Of a stretch of DNA of 26,314 bases, positions 1-6,368 are shown piece by piece. This stretch comes from a virus. Numbering within the stretch: position 1 is the first letter of the stretch; every line of letters begins with the position of its first letter. Made by a program: the position numbers and the translations under genes. The notes under the pieces are model-generated. The model was not told the DNA's origin and did no database searches. It saw nothing but the letters and a program-made list of their open reading frames with translations. The stretch is taken from IMG/VR virus record IMGVR_UViG_3300042691_013471, positions 1 to 26,314 of that record, one strand, 5' to 3'.

Positions 1-2
1 TC

Positions 3-698
3 TTTGGCTTGCCGGGAATTACCTTCGACGGGTCGAACGACCAACTGAACATCTCCACCACGCGGATGCAAAACACATCGCACGGCGTGTTTTGGGCGTT
101 CATTCGGCGCGGCGCGGGGTCCACGGGCGATACTTATAAGCCGAGCGTTGGTGTCCTCGCTGGCGGGGGTGACCGTGGCGCGCTGCATTACGTGAAGAAC
201 AGTAACAATTTCGGGGCGTCGTATCCGTATTTCGGCGCTCCACTCAACAATAGTTACGACCTCAGTTCTGGCACGGCATACAACAATACCGCCGCGCAGG
301 TCATGGCATTCCAGAGCAACGTGACAGGCTGGGGCGTGTGGCGGAACGGGACGCTGGAAGCAACTACGAGTGGCATTGCTGCGCCGAACACCGCGAACAC
401 TGGCTTCACACTCGCGGGTCAAGATAACCCGAACCGGAAATCCAACATCACGATGACCGAGTTCATTCTGCTTGAGACTACAGACAATCTCCGTAGACAG
501 ACTGTCGAAGGCTACCTCGCCCATAAGTGGGGCTTGACCGCCAATCTGCCCGCCGCGCACCCGTTCAAGAACCGCCCGCCGCTGATCGGTCCGGTTCGCC
601 AGCGCGTCATGATGCAGGTGCTGTCCGCGGCCGGGGCTGGTGTCGGCGGCACTGTTCGCACTGACCGCATGATGCCATTCTTTTCTGGAGTTGGATGA
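3..698 (+). CDS. Lectin/LamG-like virion protein, 5'-partial
   Basis: The reading frame is open to the left edge, so the true start lies outside the window; an in-frame TTG at 9 is probably internal. The N-terminal part carries the FDGSNDQL-type strand common in concanavalin A/LamG-like domains. Residues near 160-185 hold RRQTVEGYLAHKWGL followed by LPAAHPF, a C-terminal signature I associate with LamG-like domains in phage and marine bacterial proteins. Such domains usually bind carbohydrate. It sits directly before the capsid gene and overlaps it (TGA at 696-698, ATG at 695), so it is probably a virion surface protein made with the head genes. Its codon choice is visibly less GC3-rich than the neighbouring genes, which suggests separate acquisition. 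The fold is inferred from motif resemblance only. Confidence 0.6.
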   Translation, partial: FGLPGITFDGSNDQLNISTTRMQNTSHGVFWAFIRRGAGSTGDTYKPSVGVLAGGGDRGALHYVKNSNNFGASYPYFGAPLNNSYDLSSGTAYNNTAAQVMAFQSNVTGWGVWRNGTLEATTSGIAAPNTANTGFTLAGQDNPNRKSNITMTEFILLETTDNLRRQTVEGYLAHKWGLTANLPAAHPFKNRPPLIGPVRQRVMMQVLSAAGAGVGGTVRTDRMMPFFSGVG

Positions 699-2728
699 TG
701 CGCCTCAACTTCACCGGATCCGCCCAGATCAAGGCATCAGCCGGCGGACTGCGCCGATTCGCGATGGACGCCTACAACGGCGGCCCGATGCGCTTCGCGT
801 GGTCCAAGGTCCCGGTGGTTGTCGACATCGCCGGCATGGACCTCGGCAACAAGTCGCGGCCGATCCTGCGCGATCACGACGCGCAGCGAATCGTCGGGCA
901 CTCCGACCGGATCATCGCCGCAGCCGGATCGCTCCACGTCGAGGGCACCGCCAGCGCGGTCGGCCCCGATGCGCTGGAAGTGGTCGCGGCGGCCGACAAC
1001 GGATTCCCCTGGCAGGCGTCGATCGGCTGCGACATCCACGACGCGGAAGACGTGGCGCATGGCCAGACCGCGACCGCCAACGGCCAGACCTTCGCCGGCC
1101 CCATGATGATCGTGCGATCATCGCGCCTCGGCGAAATCTCATTCGTGGCGCTCGGCGCTGACGATTCAACCATCGCGCGCATGATTGCCGCGAGAACACA
1201 ACAAACCGTCCACAAGGAGAACCCCATGGACCTGGATACCTGGATCAAATCCCTGGGGTTCGACCCCTCCACCATCACCCCGGAGCAGCGCGCCGCCTTG
1301 CAGAAGGCCTACGACGCGATGCCGAAGGAAGACGCGGCCGACGCCGCCAAGGAAGACGCCATGCCCGAGAATGAAACCGAAAAGGCTGTGGCCGCTGCCA
1401 CCGTCAACCTCCAAGCCAGCCGCAAGCAGCACGCCGATGAAGCGCGCCGCGTGGACGCCATCGCCACCGTGTGCGGCACCAAGCACGCCGACATCAAGGC
1501 CAAGGCGATTGAGGAAGGCTGGTCCAAGGACGCGACCGAGCTGGCCGTTCTGAAGGCATCGCGCCCGACCGGCCCGGCCATCCATGTGCATGGTGGTGAG
1601 TCGATCACCGGCCCCGTGATCGAGGCCGCGATTCTCCAGGCCGCCCGCGTGCCTGGCCTGAACGAGACCCACGACGCCAAGGTGCTCGAAGCCGCGCACC
1701 GCCGATTCAAGGGCCGTCTCGGCTTGCAGGAACTCCTGCTCGAAGCCGCGTGGGCCAACGGCTACACCGGCCGCAGCTTCCGCCAGGATCCGCGCGGCGT
1801 GCTCCGCGCCGCGTTCGACATCCAGGCCGCCGGATTCAGCAACGCCGACATCAGCGGCATCCTGTCGAACACCGCGAACAAGTTCCTCCTCGACGGCTTC
1901 ATGTCCGTTGAGCAGGCCTGGCGCGAGATCAGCAGCGTCCGCCCGGTCAGCGACTTCAAGACCACCACCGCATACCGCCTGATCGGCGACGACCAGTACG
2001 CCGAGGTGGGCCCCGGCGGCGACATCGAGCACGGCACCCTCGGCGAGCTGGAATACACCAACCGCGCCAAGACCTTCGCCAAGATGCTGTCGATCACCCG
2101 CCAGGACATGATCAACGACGATCTGGGCGCCATGACCACGGTCCCGAAGAAGCTCGGCCGCGGCGCCGCGCTCAAGTTGAACAGCGTGTTCTGGACCGCG
2201 TACCTCGACAACTCGTCGTTCTTCACCACCGGCCGCGGAAACGCCTTCGTGGGCGCCACGCTGTCGCTGCTGACGATCGACGGACTGACCGAGGCCGAGC
2301 GCCTGTTCCGACTCCAGACCGATCCCGAGGGGCAGCCGCTGGGCCTGATGCCCAAGGTCCTGCTGGTGCCCGTGGCGCTGGCCGCCAAGGGCTCGGCGCT
2401 GATGACCTCGACCGAGATCCGCGACACCACCGCGAGCACCAAGGCGCCGGTGGGCAACCCGTTCGCCGGCCGGTTCAAGCTGGTGTCCTCGGCCTACATG
2501 AGCAACACTTCGTTCACCGGCGCATCGGCGCTGGCGTGGTACCTCCTGTCCGATCCGGCCGACCTGGCGGTGATCGAGACCGTGTTCCTCAACGGCCAGG
2601 AATCGCCGACGGTCGAGACCGCGGAAGCCGACTTCAGCACCCTGGGCATCCAGATGCGCGGCTACCACGATTTCGGCGTGTCGAAGCAGGAATACCGCGC
2701 AGGCGTCCGCGCCAAGGGCGAAGCCTGA
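695..2728 (+). CDS. Prohead protease-major capsid protein fusion
   Basis: This 677-residue polypeptide joins two head functions. Residues about 1-165 resemble a HK97-type prohead protease: a His region (RDHDAQRIVGH, His61/His69), a serine in PWQASIG (Ser109) and the C-terminal strand LGEISFVALGADDST with Glu147. Residues about 178-290 are charged, Ala/Glu/Lys-rich and look like a scaffold or delta region. Residues about 300-677 resemble Mu gpT-like/HK97-fold major capsid proteins, for example SNTANKFLLDGF, FAKMLSITRQDMINDDLGA and the following GRGAALKLN stretch. The protease should cleave scaffold and itself away during head maturation. ATG codons at 695 and 698 are both possible starts; GGAG at 687-690 is better spaced for 698. 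A second, internal start at 1226 is described separately. Confidence 0.88.
   Translation: MMRLNFTGSAQIKASAGGLRRFAMDAYNGGPMRFAWSKVPVVVDIAGMDLGNKSRPILRDHDAQRIVGHSDRIIAAAGSLHVEGTASAVGPDALEVVAAADNGFPWQASIGCDIHDAEDVAHGQTATANGQTFAGPMMIVRSSRLGEISFVALGADDSTIARMIAARTQQTVHKENPMDLDTWIKSLGFDPSTITPEQRAALQKAYDAMPKEDAADAAKEDAMPENETEKAVAAATVNLQASRKQHADEARRVDAIATVCGTKHADIKAKAIEEGWSKDATELAVLKASRPTGPAIHVHGGESITGPVIEAAILQAARVPGLNETHDAKVLEAAHRRFKGRLGLQELLLEAAWANGYTGRSFRQDPRGVLRAAFDIQAAGFSNADISGILSNTANKFLLDGFMSVEQAWREISSVRPVSDFKTTTAYRLIGDDQYAEVGPGGDIEHGTLGELEYTNRAKTFAKMLSITRQDMINDDLGAMTTVPKKLGRGAALKLNSVFWTAYLDNSSFFTTGRGNAFVGATLSLLTIDGLTEAERLFRLQTDPEGQPLGLMPKVLLVPVALAAKGSALMTSTEIRDTTASTKAPVGNPFAGRFKLVSSAYMSNTSFTGASALAWYLLSDPADLAVIETVFLNGQESPTVETAEADFSTLGIQMRGYHDFGVSKQEYRAGVRAKGEA
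1214..1228 (+). promoter_or_regulatory. Internal ribosome binding site and in-frame start within the protease-capsid fusion
   Basis: AAGGAGA at 1214-1220 is followed five bases later by ATG at 1226-1228, in the same frame as the fusion (residue 178). This is one of the best Shine-Dalgarno sequences in the window and lies exactly at the junction between the protease domain and the scaffold/capsid part. It would produce a separate polypeptide of about 500 residues, scaffold plus capsid, without the protease. The sequence features are directly visible; use in vivo is inferred. Confidence 0.65.
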
Positions 2729-2745
2729 GCAATCGCCACCCTCTG

Positions 2746-2766
2746 TGCGGCGAGCGTTTCGCCGCA
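2746..2766 (+). other. Hairpin between capsid and decoration genes
   Basis: TGCGGCGA (2746-2753) and TCGCCGCA (2759-2766) form a perfect 8-bp stem with a 5-base loop in the 77-base gap after the capsid gene. No T-run follows, so it is not a classical intrinsic terminator. It may stabilise or process the abundant capsid mRNA. Confidence 0.5.
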
Positions 2767-2805
2767 TAGGGGACGGCATCCAACCATCATTCAAGGGAAC
2801 CAACC

Positions 2806-3459
2806 ATGGCTGAAGCCATTTTCAAACAGGACCACGGGAAGCAGATCTACACCCCCGGCAGCGCATCGCTCGCCGGTGAGGTCATCCAGCTTTCCGACCA
2901 GCGCGCGGCGGTCGTCGTCAGCGAACTGGAAGCATCGCAGCGCGGCGCCGTGTACACGCATGGCGTGTTCGACGTCCTCGCCGCCACCGGCGTCACCTTC
3001 GTGATCGGCGAAACCGTCTTCTGGGACGTGTCCGCCAACACCGCCATCAACAGCGCCAGCACCGCGCTGGCTGACTTCGCCATCGGCTCGGCGGTCGCCG
3101 CCAAGGTCAGCGGCGAGCTGGTCGTTCGCGTCGACCTCAACGCGCACCTGGCGCGCAACAAGGTGCTCGCGACGGCTGCGGCCATCACCCTGACCGCGGC
3201 CGATCTAGGCGCCACGGTCTACGGCGACACCCAGGCCGGCGCGTTCTCGATCACCCTGCCCACCGCGGCATCATGCATCGGCGGCCGGTTCACGTTCGTC
3301 CGCGCCGGCACCGGCACTAATGCGCTGACGCTGGACGGCGACGCGTCGGAGACCATCGATGGCAGCACGACCGTGGCGACCATGGATGCCGCTCGCGACA
3401 CGCTGACCATCGAGAGCAACGGCACCGCGTGGTTCATCGTCGCGGCCCGCCTCGCCTGA
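2806..3459 (+). CDS. Capsid decoration (cement) protein, DUF2190-like, with C-terminal extension
   Basis: The protein has 217 residues. The N-terminal ~110 residues match the pattern of DUF2190-type capsid cement proteins: an early YTPGSASLAGEVI strand, then GAVYTHGVFDVLAATG and ETVFWDVSANT, and a closing VVRVDLNAH. The rest (LATAAAITLTAADLG onward, with ITLPTAASCIGGRFTFVRAG) is a beta-rich, Thr/Ala/Gly segment of the sort found in phage fibre and head-fibre domains. It probably coats the capsid exterior, with the C-terminal part projecting. A clear AAGGGA Shine-Dalgarno precedes the ATG. It follows the capsid gene, the usual place for cement genes. Confidence 0.72.
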   Translation: MAEAIFKQDHGKQIYTPGSASLAGEVIQLSDQRAAVVVSELEASQRGAVYTHGVFDVLAATGVTFVIGETVFWDVSANTAINSASTALADFAIGSAVAAKVSGELVVRVDLNAHLARNKVLATAAAITLTAADLGATVYGDTQAGAFSITLPTAASCIGGRFTFVRAGTGTNALTLDGDASETIDGSTTVATMDAARDTLTIESNGTAWFIVAARLA

Positions 3460-3478
3460 AGATTCGGATCCGGAACTA

Positions 3479-3518
3479 GCCGGGGGACGATCGCGAGATT
3501 TCGCCTATCGCCCCCGGC
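3479..3518 (+). other. Long interrupted hairpin after the decoration gene
   Basis: GCCGGGGG (3479-3486) pairs with CCCCCGGC (3511-3518). Inside it, CGAT (3488-3491) pairs with ATCG (3507-3510), and GCGA (3493-3496) pairs with TCGC (3501-3504) around a GATT loop. That gives 16 base pairs with small bulges. No T-run follows. It separates the high-demand capsid and decoration genes from the low-demand neck genes, so an attenuation or mRNA-processing role is plausible but unproven. Confidence 0.55.
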
Positions 3519-3530
3519 AGTTCCCCCGGG

Positions 3531-3905
3531 ATGCCCATGGCCTCATCGTTCGCAACCTACTTCAACGAACGCGCCCGCCCGGTCCTGCACCGGACGCACG
3601 CGGAGGTTGTCGTCATTCGCAACGAGGTCGCCGGGGATACCGAGGTGTCCGGCGTCTGGAAGCGTGCGCTCCCGGACGGCGGAACCGAGGCCGATGGGCT
3701 AGGGCTCCAGGCCTACGACGGCATGGCAACGCTGGTCGTGAAACTCGAAGACATGCCGACACCTCCACTGGTCGGCGACGAGATCATCCGCGAGGATGAA
3801 ACATGGACGTTGCGCCACGCCGAGCGGCAAGACGAATGGACGTGGATTCTGCACCTGTCGCGCCCGCGCGATGACCAGGTCATGCCGGCACGGATGCGCA
3901 CATGA
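3531..3905 (+). CDS. Probable head-tail joining (head closure) protein
   Basis: This 124-residue protein ends with a beta-rich segment, VGDEIIREDETWTLRHAERQDE then WTWILHLSR. The layout GDxI...g-x-tW-x-v...l-l-x-R is typical of small phage head-tail adaptor/stopper proteins. Position supports this: after capsid and cement genes, before the HK97 gp10-like and tail tube genes. The start is uncertain. ATG 3531 has no good Shine-Dalgarno; ATG 3537 has GGGA at 3528-3531 with five bases between and may be the real start. It overlaps the next gene by ATGA. The assignment rests mainly on gene order. Confidence 0.55.
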   Translation: MPMASSFATYFNERARPVLHRTHAEVVVIRNEVAGDTEVSGVWKRALPDGGTEADGLGLQAYDGMATLVVKLEDMPTPPLVGDEIIREDETWTLRHAERQDEWTWILHLSRPRDDQVMPARMRT

Positions 3906-4438
3906 CCGCGCTGGGCATGATCGCATGTCCGCTGGCGTCGCTCGCCGACATGCTGGCCGGATCGTCCGCGTTCCAGGCGTGGACCGGGACCGACGCGGCC
4001 ACCGCGCAGTACCGCGCCCACATCGTCACCATCCCACGTTCCGCGACGGCGCCGCTCGCCCTGGTCGATTTCGGGGATTGGGCGCGCGACCGGCTTCACA
4101 TCCAGCCCGGACGCGTGTTCGAGCAACGCGCCACCTCCGCGGTCCTGCTGTATTTCCGTGCCCCTGTCCCTGACGGTCCGCCGCTCGGCCTCGACCTGTC
4201 GCGGTACGCCGACGATGATAAGCGCGCCGTTCTCGAATTTTGCCACCACGTTTCCCTGGTCCTGGCCGACCTCGAAGCGGTCGCCGCGACCATGAGCCCG
4301 GACCGCTTGGCGTTCCGCTCCATCGAAATGGTGGCCGCGCCCACGCGCATCGTCGCCGAGAAGCGCGATGCCCGAGGCGACTACTTCGAGACCGCGTTCT
4401 CGCTTGGCTACACCCGATCGCCCGTGGTGACGGTATGA
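3902..4438 (+). CDS. Neck or tail-terminator-type protein
   Basis: This 178-residue protein I do not recognise from motifs. It begins with a hydrophobic helix-forming region (MTALGMIACPLASLADMLAG) followed by a mixed alpha/beta sequence, with no signal peptide or membrane span. It is coupled by ATGA overlaps to the genes on both sides. In siphophage order, the slot between the head closure protein and the tail tube is filled by neck, tail completion and tail terminator proteins of this size. The function is therefore inferred from position only. Confidence 0.45.
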   Translation: MTALGMIACPLASLADMLAGSSAFQAWTGTDAATAQYRAHIVTIPRSATAPLALVDFGDWARDRLHIQPGRVFEQRATSAVLLYFRAPVPDGPPLGLDLSRYADDDKRAVLEFCHHVSLVLADLEAVAATMSPDRLAFRSIEMVAAPTRIVAEKRDARGDYFETAFSLGYTRSPVVTV

Positions 4439-4950
4439 GCATCGCCGAAGTCCGCATTGAGGGGCACGCCCAGCTCATCACCCAGCTGCGCGCACTGGCC
4501 GGCCCGGACCTGCGCCGCCTGGCCAAGCGGGTGTCCAGCACCGCCATGGCCCCGGTCCTCGCTGCGGCAAAGAGCCTGACCCCGGTCGATTCCGGCCGGT
4601 TGGCCGCGTCGATCGGCAAGCTGGCCACGCAGAACCGGGCGAAGACGTCGTTCGGATCCAGAGTCGGCACGCGCCCGAACTACACCTACAAGACCACCAG
4701 CGGAGAGCGCATGGTCAGCGGGTCAAAGAAGTTCCGCGAGAAGCACCAGGGCCGCAAGCTGACGACGGTCTCTGCGCAGCAGTACGCGCGCCTGATCGAG
4801 TTCGGCCAATCGAAGGACGGCAAATGGAAGCGGCGTGCCGGCCCGGTCCATTTCCTTGAGACCGCGATCCGATCGAACCAGTCCAGAATAATCACCACCA
4901 TCGGCGCAGAATTGCGCGCCTACCTCACTCAACGAAAGGCCAACCCATGA
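4435..4950 (+). CDS. HK97 gp10-like tail completion protein
   Basis: The protein has 171 residues. The ATG at 4435 is chosen because it overlaps the preceding stop (ATGA) and begins the conserved region; codons upstream in the same frame belong to a different reading of the previous gene. Family hallmarks are TPVDSGRLAASIGKLA in the first half, ARLIEFGQSKDG in the middle and HFLETAIRSNQ near the end. This matches HK97 gp10-like proteins, which act at the neck/tail completion step. It is basic, with many Lys and Arg residues. GAAAGG near its end supplies the ribosome site for the tail tube gene, which overlaps by ATGA. Confidence 0.8.
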   Translation: MSIAEVRIEGHAQLITQLRALAGPDLRRLAKRVSSTAMAPVLAAAKSLTPVDSGRLAASIGKLATQNRAKTSFGSRVGTRPNYTYKTTSGERMVSGSKKFREKHQGRKLTTVSAQQYARLIEFGQSKDGKWKRRAGPVHFLETAIRSNQSRIITTIGAELRAYLTQRKANP

Positions 4951-5354
4951 CCACCGTAGCCCTCGAAGGTACCGGAGCGACGATCGCGTTCTCCGTCTCG
5001 TCCTTCGTCGCCGACCTCATTTCCCTGACGCTGCCGGAGGAAACGGTCGCCGTCCTGGATACCACGCATCTCGGCACCACCGTGGCCAAGACCGCGAAGC
5101 CGGCGACGCTGATCAGCCACGGCGACATCTCGGCCGAGTTCGACCACGTCCCGGGCATCGGCCGGCTGACCCGCGTGCAGCAGACGTTCACCATCGCATG
5201 GCCGCTGCGCACCGGCGAATCGACGCCCTACAAGCGAGTTTATACCGGCTTCGTGAAGACGCAGGGCGGCGAGGAAATGAAGACCGACACCAAGATGGTC
5301 ACCAAGGTGACGATCCAGGTGTCCGGCGACTTCTCCGAGATCGCCGCGACCTGA
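4947..5354 (+). CDS. Major tail (tube) protein
   Basis: This 135-residue protein begins right after the gp10-like gene and precedes the tail chaperones and tape measure, which is the tail tube slot in siphophages. The sequence fits: alternating beta-strands, LDTTHLGTT, LISHGDISAEFDHVPG in the middle, and a C-terminal strand pair (MVTKVTIQVSGDF). Tube proteins polymerise into the hollow tail through which DNA passes. No Ig-like extra domain is present and the length is at the short end for the family. GAAAGG at 4934-4939 serves as the Shine-Dalgarno. Confidence 0.72.
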   Translation: MTTVALEGTGATIAFSVSSFVADLISLTLPEETVAVLDTTHLGTTVAKTAKPATLISHGDISAEFDHVPGIGRLTRVQQTFTIAWPLRTGESTPYKRVYTGFVKTQGGEEMKTDTKMVTKVTIQVSGDFSEIAAT

Positions 5355-5389
5355 TCAGCTCAACCACCACCTGAACCAAGGAATCCACC

Positions 5390-5809
5390 ATGGCCGCCCT
5401 CTCCATCACCGTCGCCGAAGTCCAGCCGGGCACGACCGGCGCCGAGTTCTTCGACGGCATCGCCGGTGCCACGATCACCGCCGGTCAACCCTGCTACCTC
5501 GATGCCTCGACCAACACGATCAAGCTGGCCGACGCCGACGCCTCGGCGGCCACCGCCCAGGTCCGCGGCCTCGCCTGCCACGGCTCCCTGTCCGGCCAGC
5601 CGATCCGGCTGCAAACCGCCGGGGACTTCACCGTGGGCGCCACCGCCGCTCCAGCGGTCGGCGTGATCTACGCGCTGGGCGCCACCGCCGGCAGCATCGT
5701 CCCAACCGCCGACCTCGCCAACCCGGTCCGCGTGTCGATCCTCGGCACCGGAAAATCAACCGGCGTGATCGCGCTGAAGATCGTGAACACCGGCATCGTG
5801 AAGGCCTGA
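5390..5809 (+). CDS. Second decoration-like structural protein
   Basis: This 139-residue protein is rich in Ala, Thr and Gly. It has a beta-barrel-like pattern: AGATITAGQPCYLD, AQVRGLACHGSLSGQPI and a closing VGVIYALGATAGSI. These resemble small phage cement proteins in style, including the resetting of an added value (ITAGQPCYLDASTNTIKLAD). An AAGGA site precedes the ATG. It lies between the tail tube gene and the tail chaperones, where a capsid cement protein is not usual, so it may decorate the tail or be a minor tail component. The family is not firmly identified. Confidence 0.5.
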   Translation: MAALSITVAEVQPGTTGAEFFDGIAGATITAGQPCYLDASTNTIKLADADASAATAQVRGLACHGSLSGQPIRLQTAGDFTVGATAAPAVGVIYALGATAGSIVPTADLANPVRVSILGTGKSTGVIALKIVNTGIVKA

Positions 5810-5810
5810 C

Positions 5811-6131
5811 ATGATTACCCGCGAACGCTTCCTGGCCGCCGCATCGGACATCCGCCCCAAGGCCATCGAGGTCAAGGCACTGGGCGGGACGGTCTACATC
5901 CGACCCGTCACCCTGGCGATGATGGCAGGATTCAGCGGCGACAAGCTGGACCCGGCGATGCGAATGCTCATCTCGTGCGTCTGCGACGAGAAGGGCGCAG
6001 CGCTGTTCTCCGAGGCGGACGCTACCGAGTTGGGCGGCCTGTCGCGGGCGATCGTCGAGCCGATCATCTCGGAGATCAACAAGATGTCCGGAGTCGATGA
6101 AAAGGCGGTGGAGGACGCGGTAAAAAAATAG
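5811..6131 (+). CDS. Tail assembly chaperone (G-like), upstream frame
   Basis: This 106-residue, mostly helical protein lies directly before the tape measure and ends with Lys-Lys-stop on an A7 run (codons AAA AAA TAG). It corresponds to lambda gpG in position and behaviour: the short chaperone is made by normal termination, while a -1 slip on the A run gives a longer G-T fusion. The chaperones coat the tape measure protein during tail assembly. The start codon follows the previous stop by one base. Sequence similarity to named families is weak; the call rests on location plus the frameshift cassette. Confidence 0.78.
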   Translation: MITRERFLAAASDIRPKAIEVKALGGTVYIRPVTLAMMAGFSGDKLDPAMRMLISCVCDEKGAALFSEADATELGGLSRAIVEPIISEINKMSGVDEKAVEDAVKK

Positions 6132-6176
6132 AGGGCGACCCGGTCCTGCGCCTCGCGCACCGCCTGGCGCGGGACC
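6110..6176 (+). promoter_or_regulatory. Programmed -1 ribosomal frameshift cassette
   Basis: Three elements are visible. The slippery heptamer A AAA AAA is at 6122-6128 and is followed immediately by the 0-frame TAG. An internal Shine-Dalgarno-like GGAGG sits at 6110-6114, seven bases upstream. An 11-bp stem begins 13 bases downstream: 6142-6152 pairs with 6166-6176, including one T-G wobble, around a 13-base loop. This is the same layout as the E. coli dnaX frameshift site, here used for the tail chaperones. Confidence 0.85.
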
Positions 6177-6367
6177 TCGGGATGATGGTCGCCGACCTGA
6201 TCGACCGCATGACGTGGCCGGAATTTGTGAACTGGATGGCGTTCTACACCTGGGAGAACGATCAGGCTACGCCGCCGGCCAAGCGAAGGATTCGCCCGAA
6301 GACGAAGGAACAGGCGGCGAACGCCCTCGATGCACTGTTCGGAGTGAAGCGACCAGCGAAGCGATGA
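6128..6367 (+). CDS. Tail assembly chaperone T-like extension, reached by -1 frameshift
   Basis: After a -1 slip the next codon begins at 6128 (ATA). The frame continues for 79 residues: a Leu/Arg/Asp-rich helix (DPVLRLAHRLARDLG), then DRMTWPEFVNWMAFYTWEND and a basic tail ending in GVKRPAKR. The W-E-F-x-x-W-x-A-F/Y pattern is what T-type chaperone extensions show. The fusion with the upstream frame is 185 residues. No good ribosome site precedes the first ATG (6182), which supports synthesis by frameshifting rather than independent initiation. The stop is one base before the tape measure ATG. Confidence 0.8.
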   Translation: MEGDPVLRLAHRLARDLGMMVADLIDRMTWPEFVNWMAFYTWENDQATPPAKRRIRPKTKEQAANALDALFGVKRPAKR

Positions 6368-6368
6368 C

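Noticed and set aside
2746-2766. Intrinsic terminator after the capsid gene
   Set aside because: The stem lacks a following T-run and the decoration gene needs read-through.
1166-2803. A 545-codon open frame on the minus strand across the capsid gene
   Set aside because: It is the antisense shadow of a GC3-rich gene: low-complexity Gly/Val/Ala/Arg composition, no ribosome site, and full overlap with a recognised capsid fusion.
6182-6367. Independent gene for the T-like chaperone
   Set aside because: There is no ribosome site before ATG 6182, and the frame is continuous to the A7 slip site.
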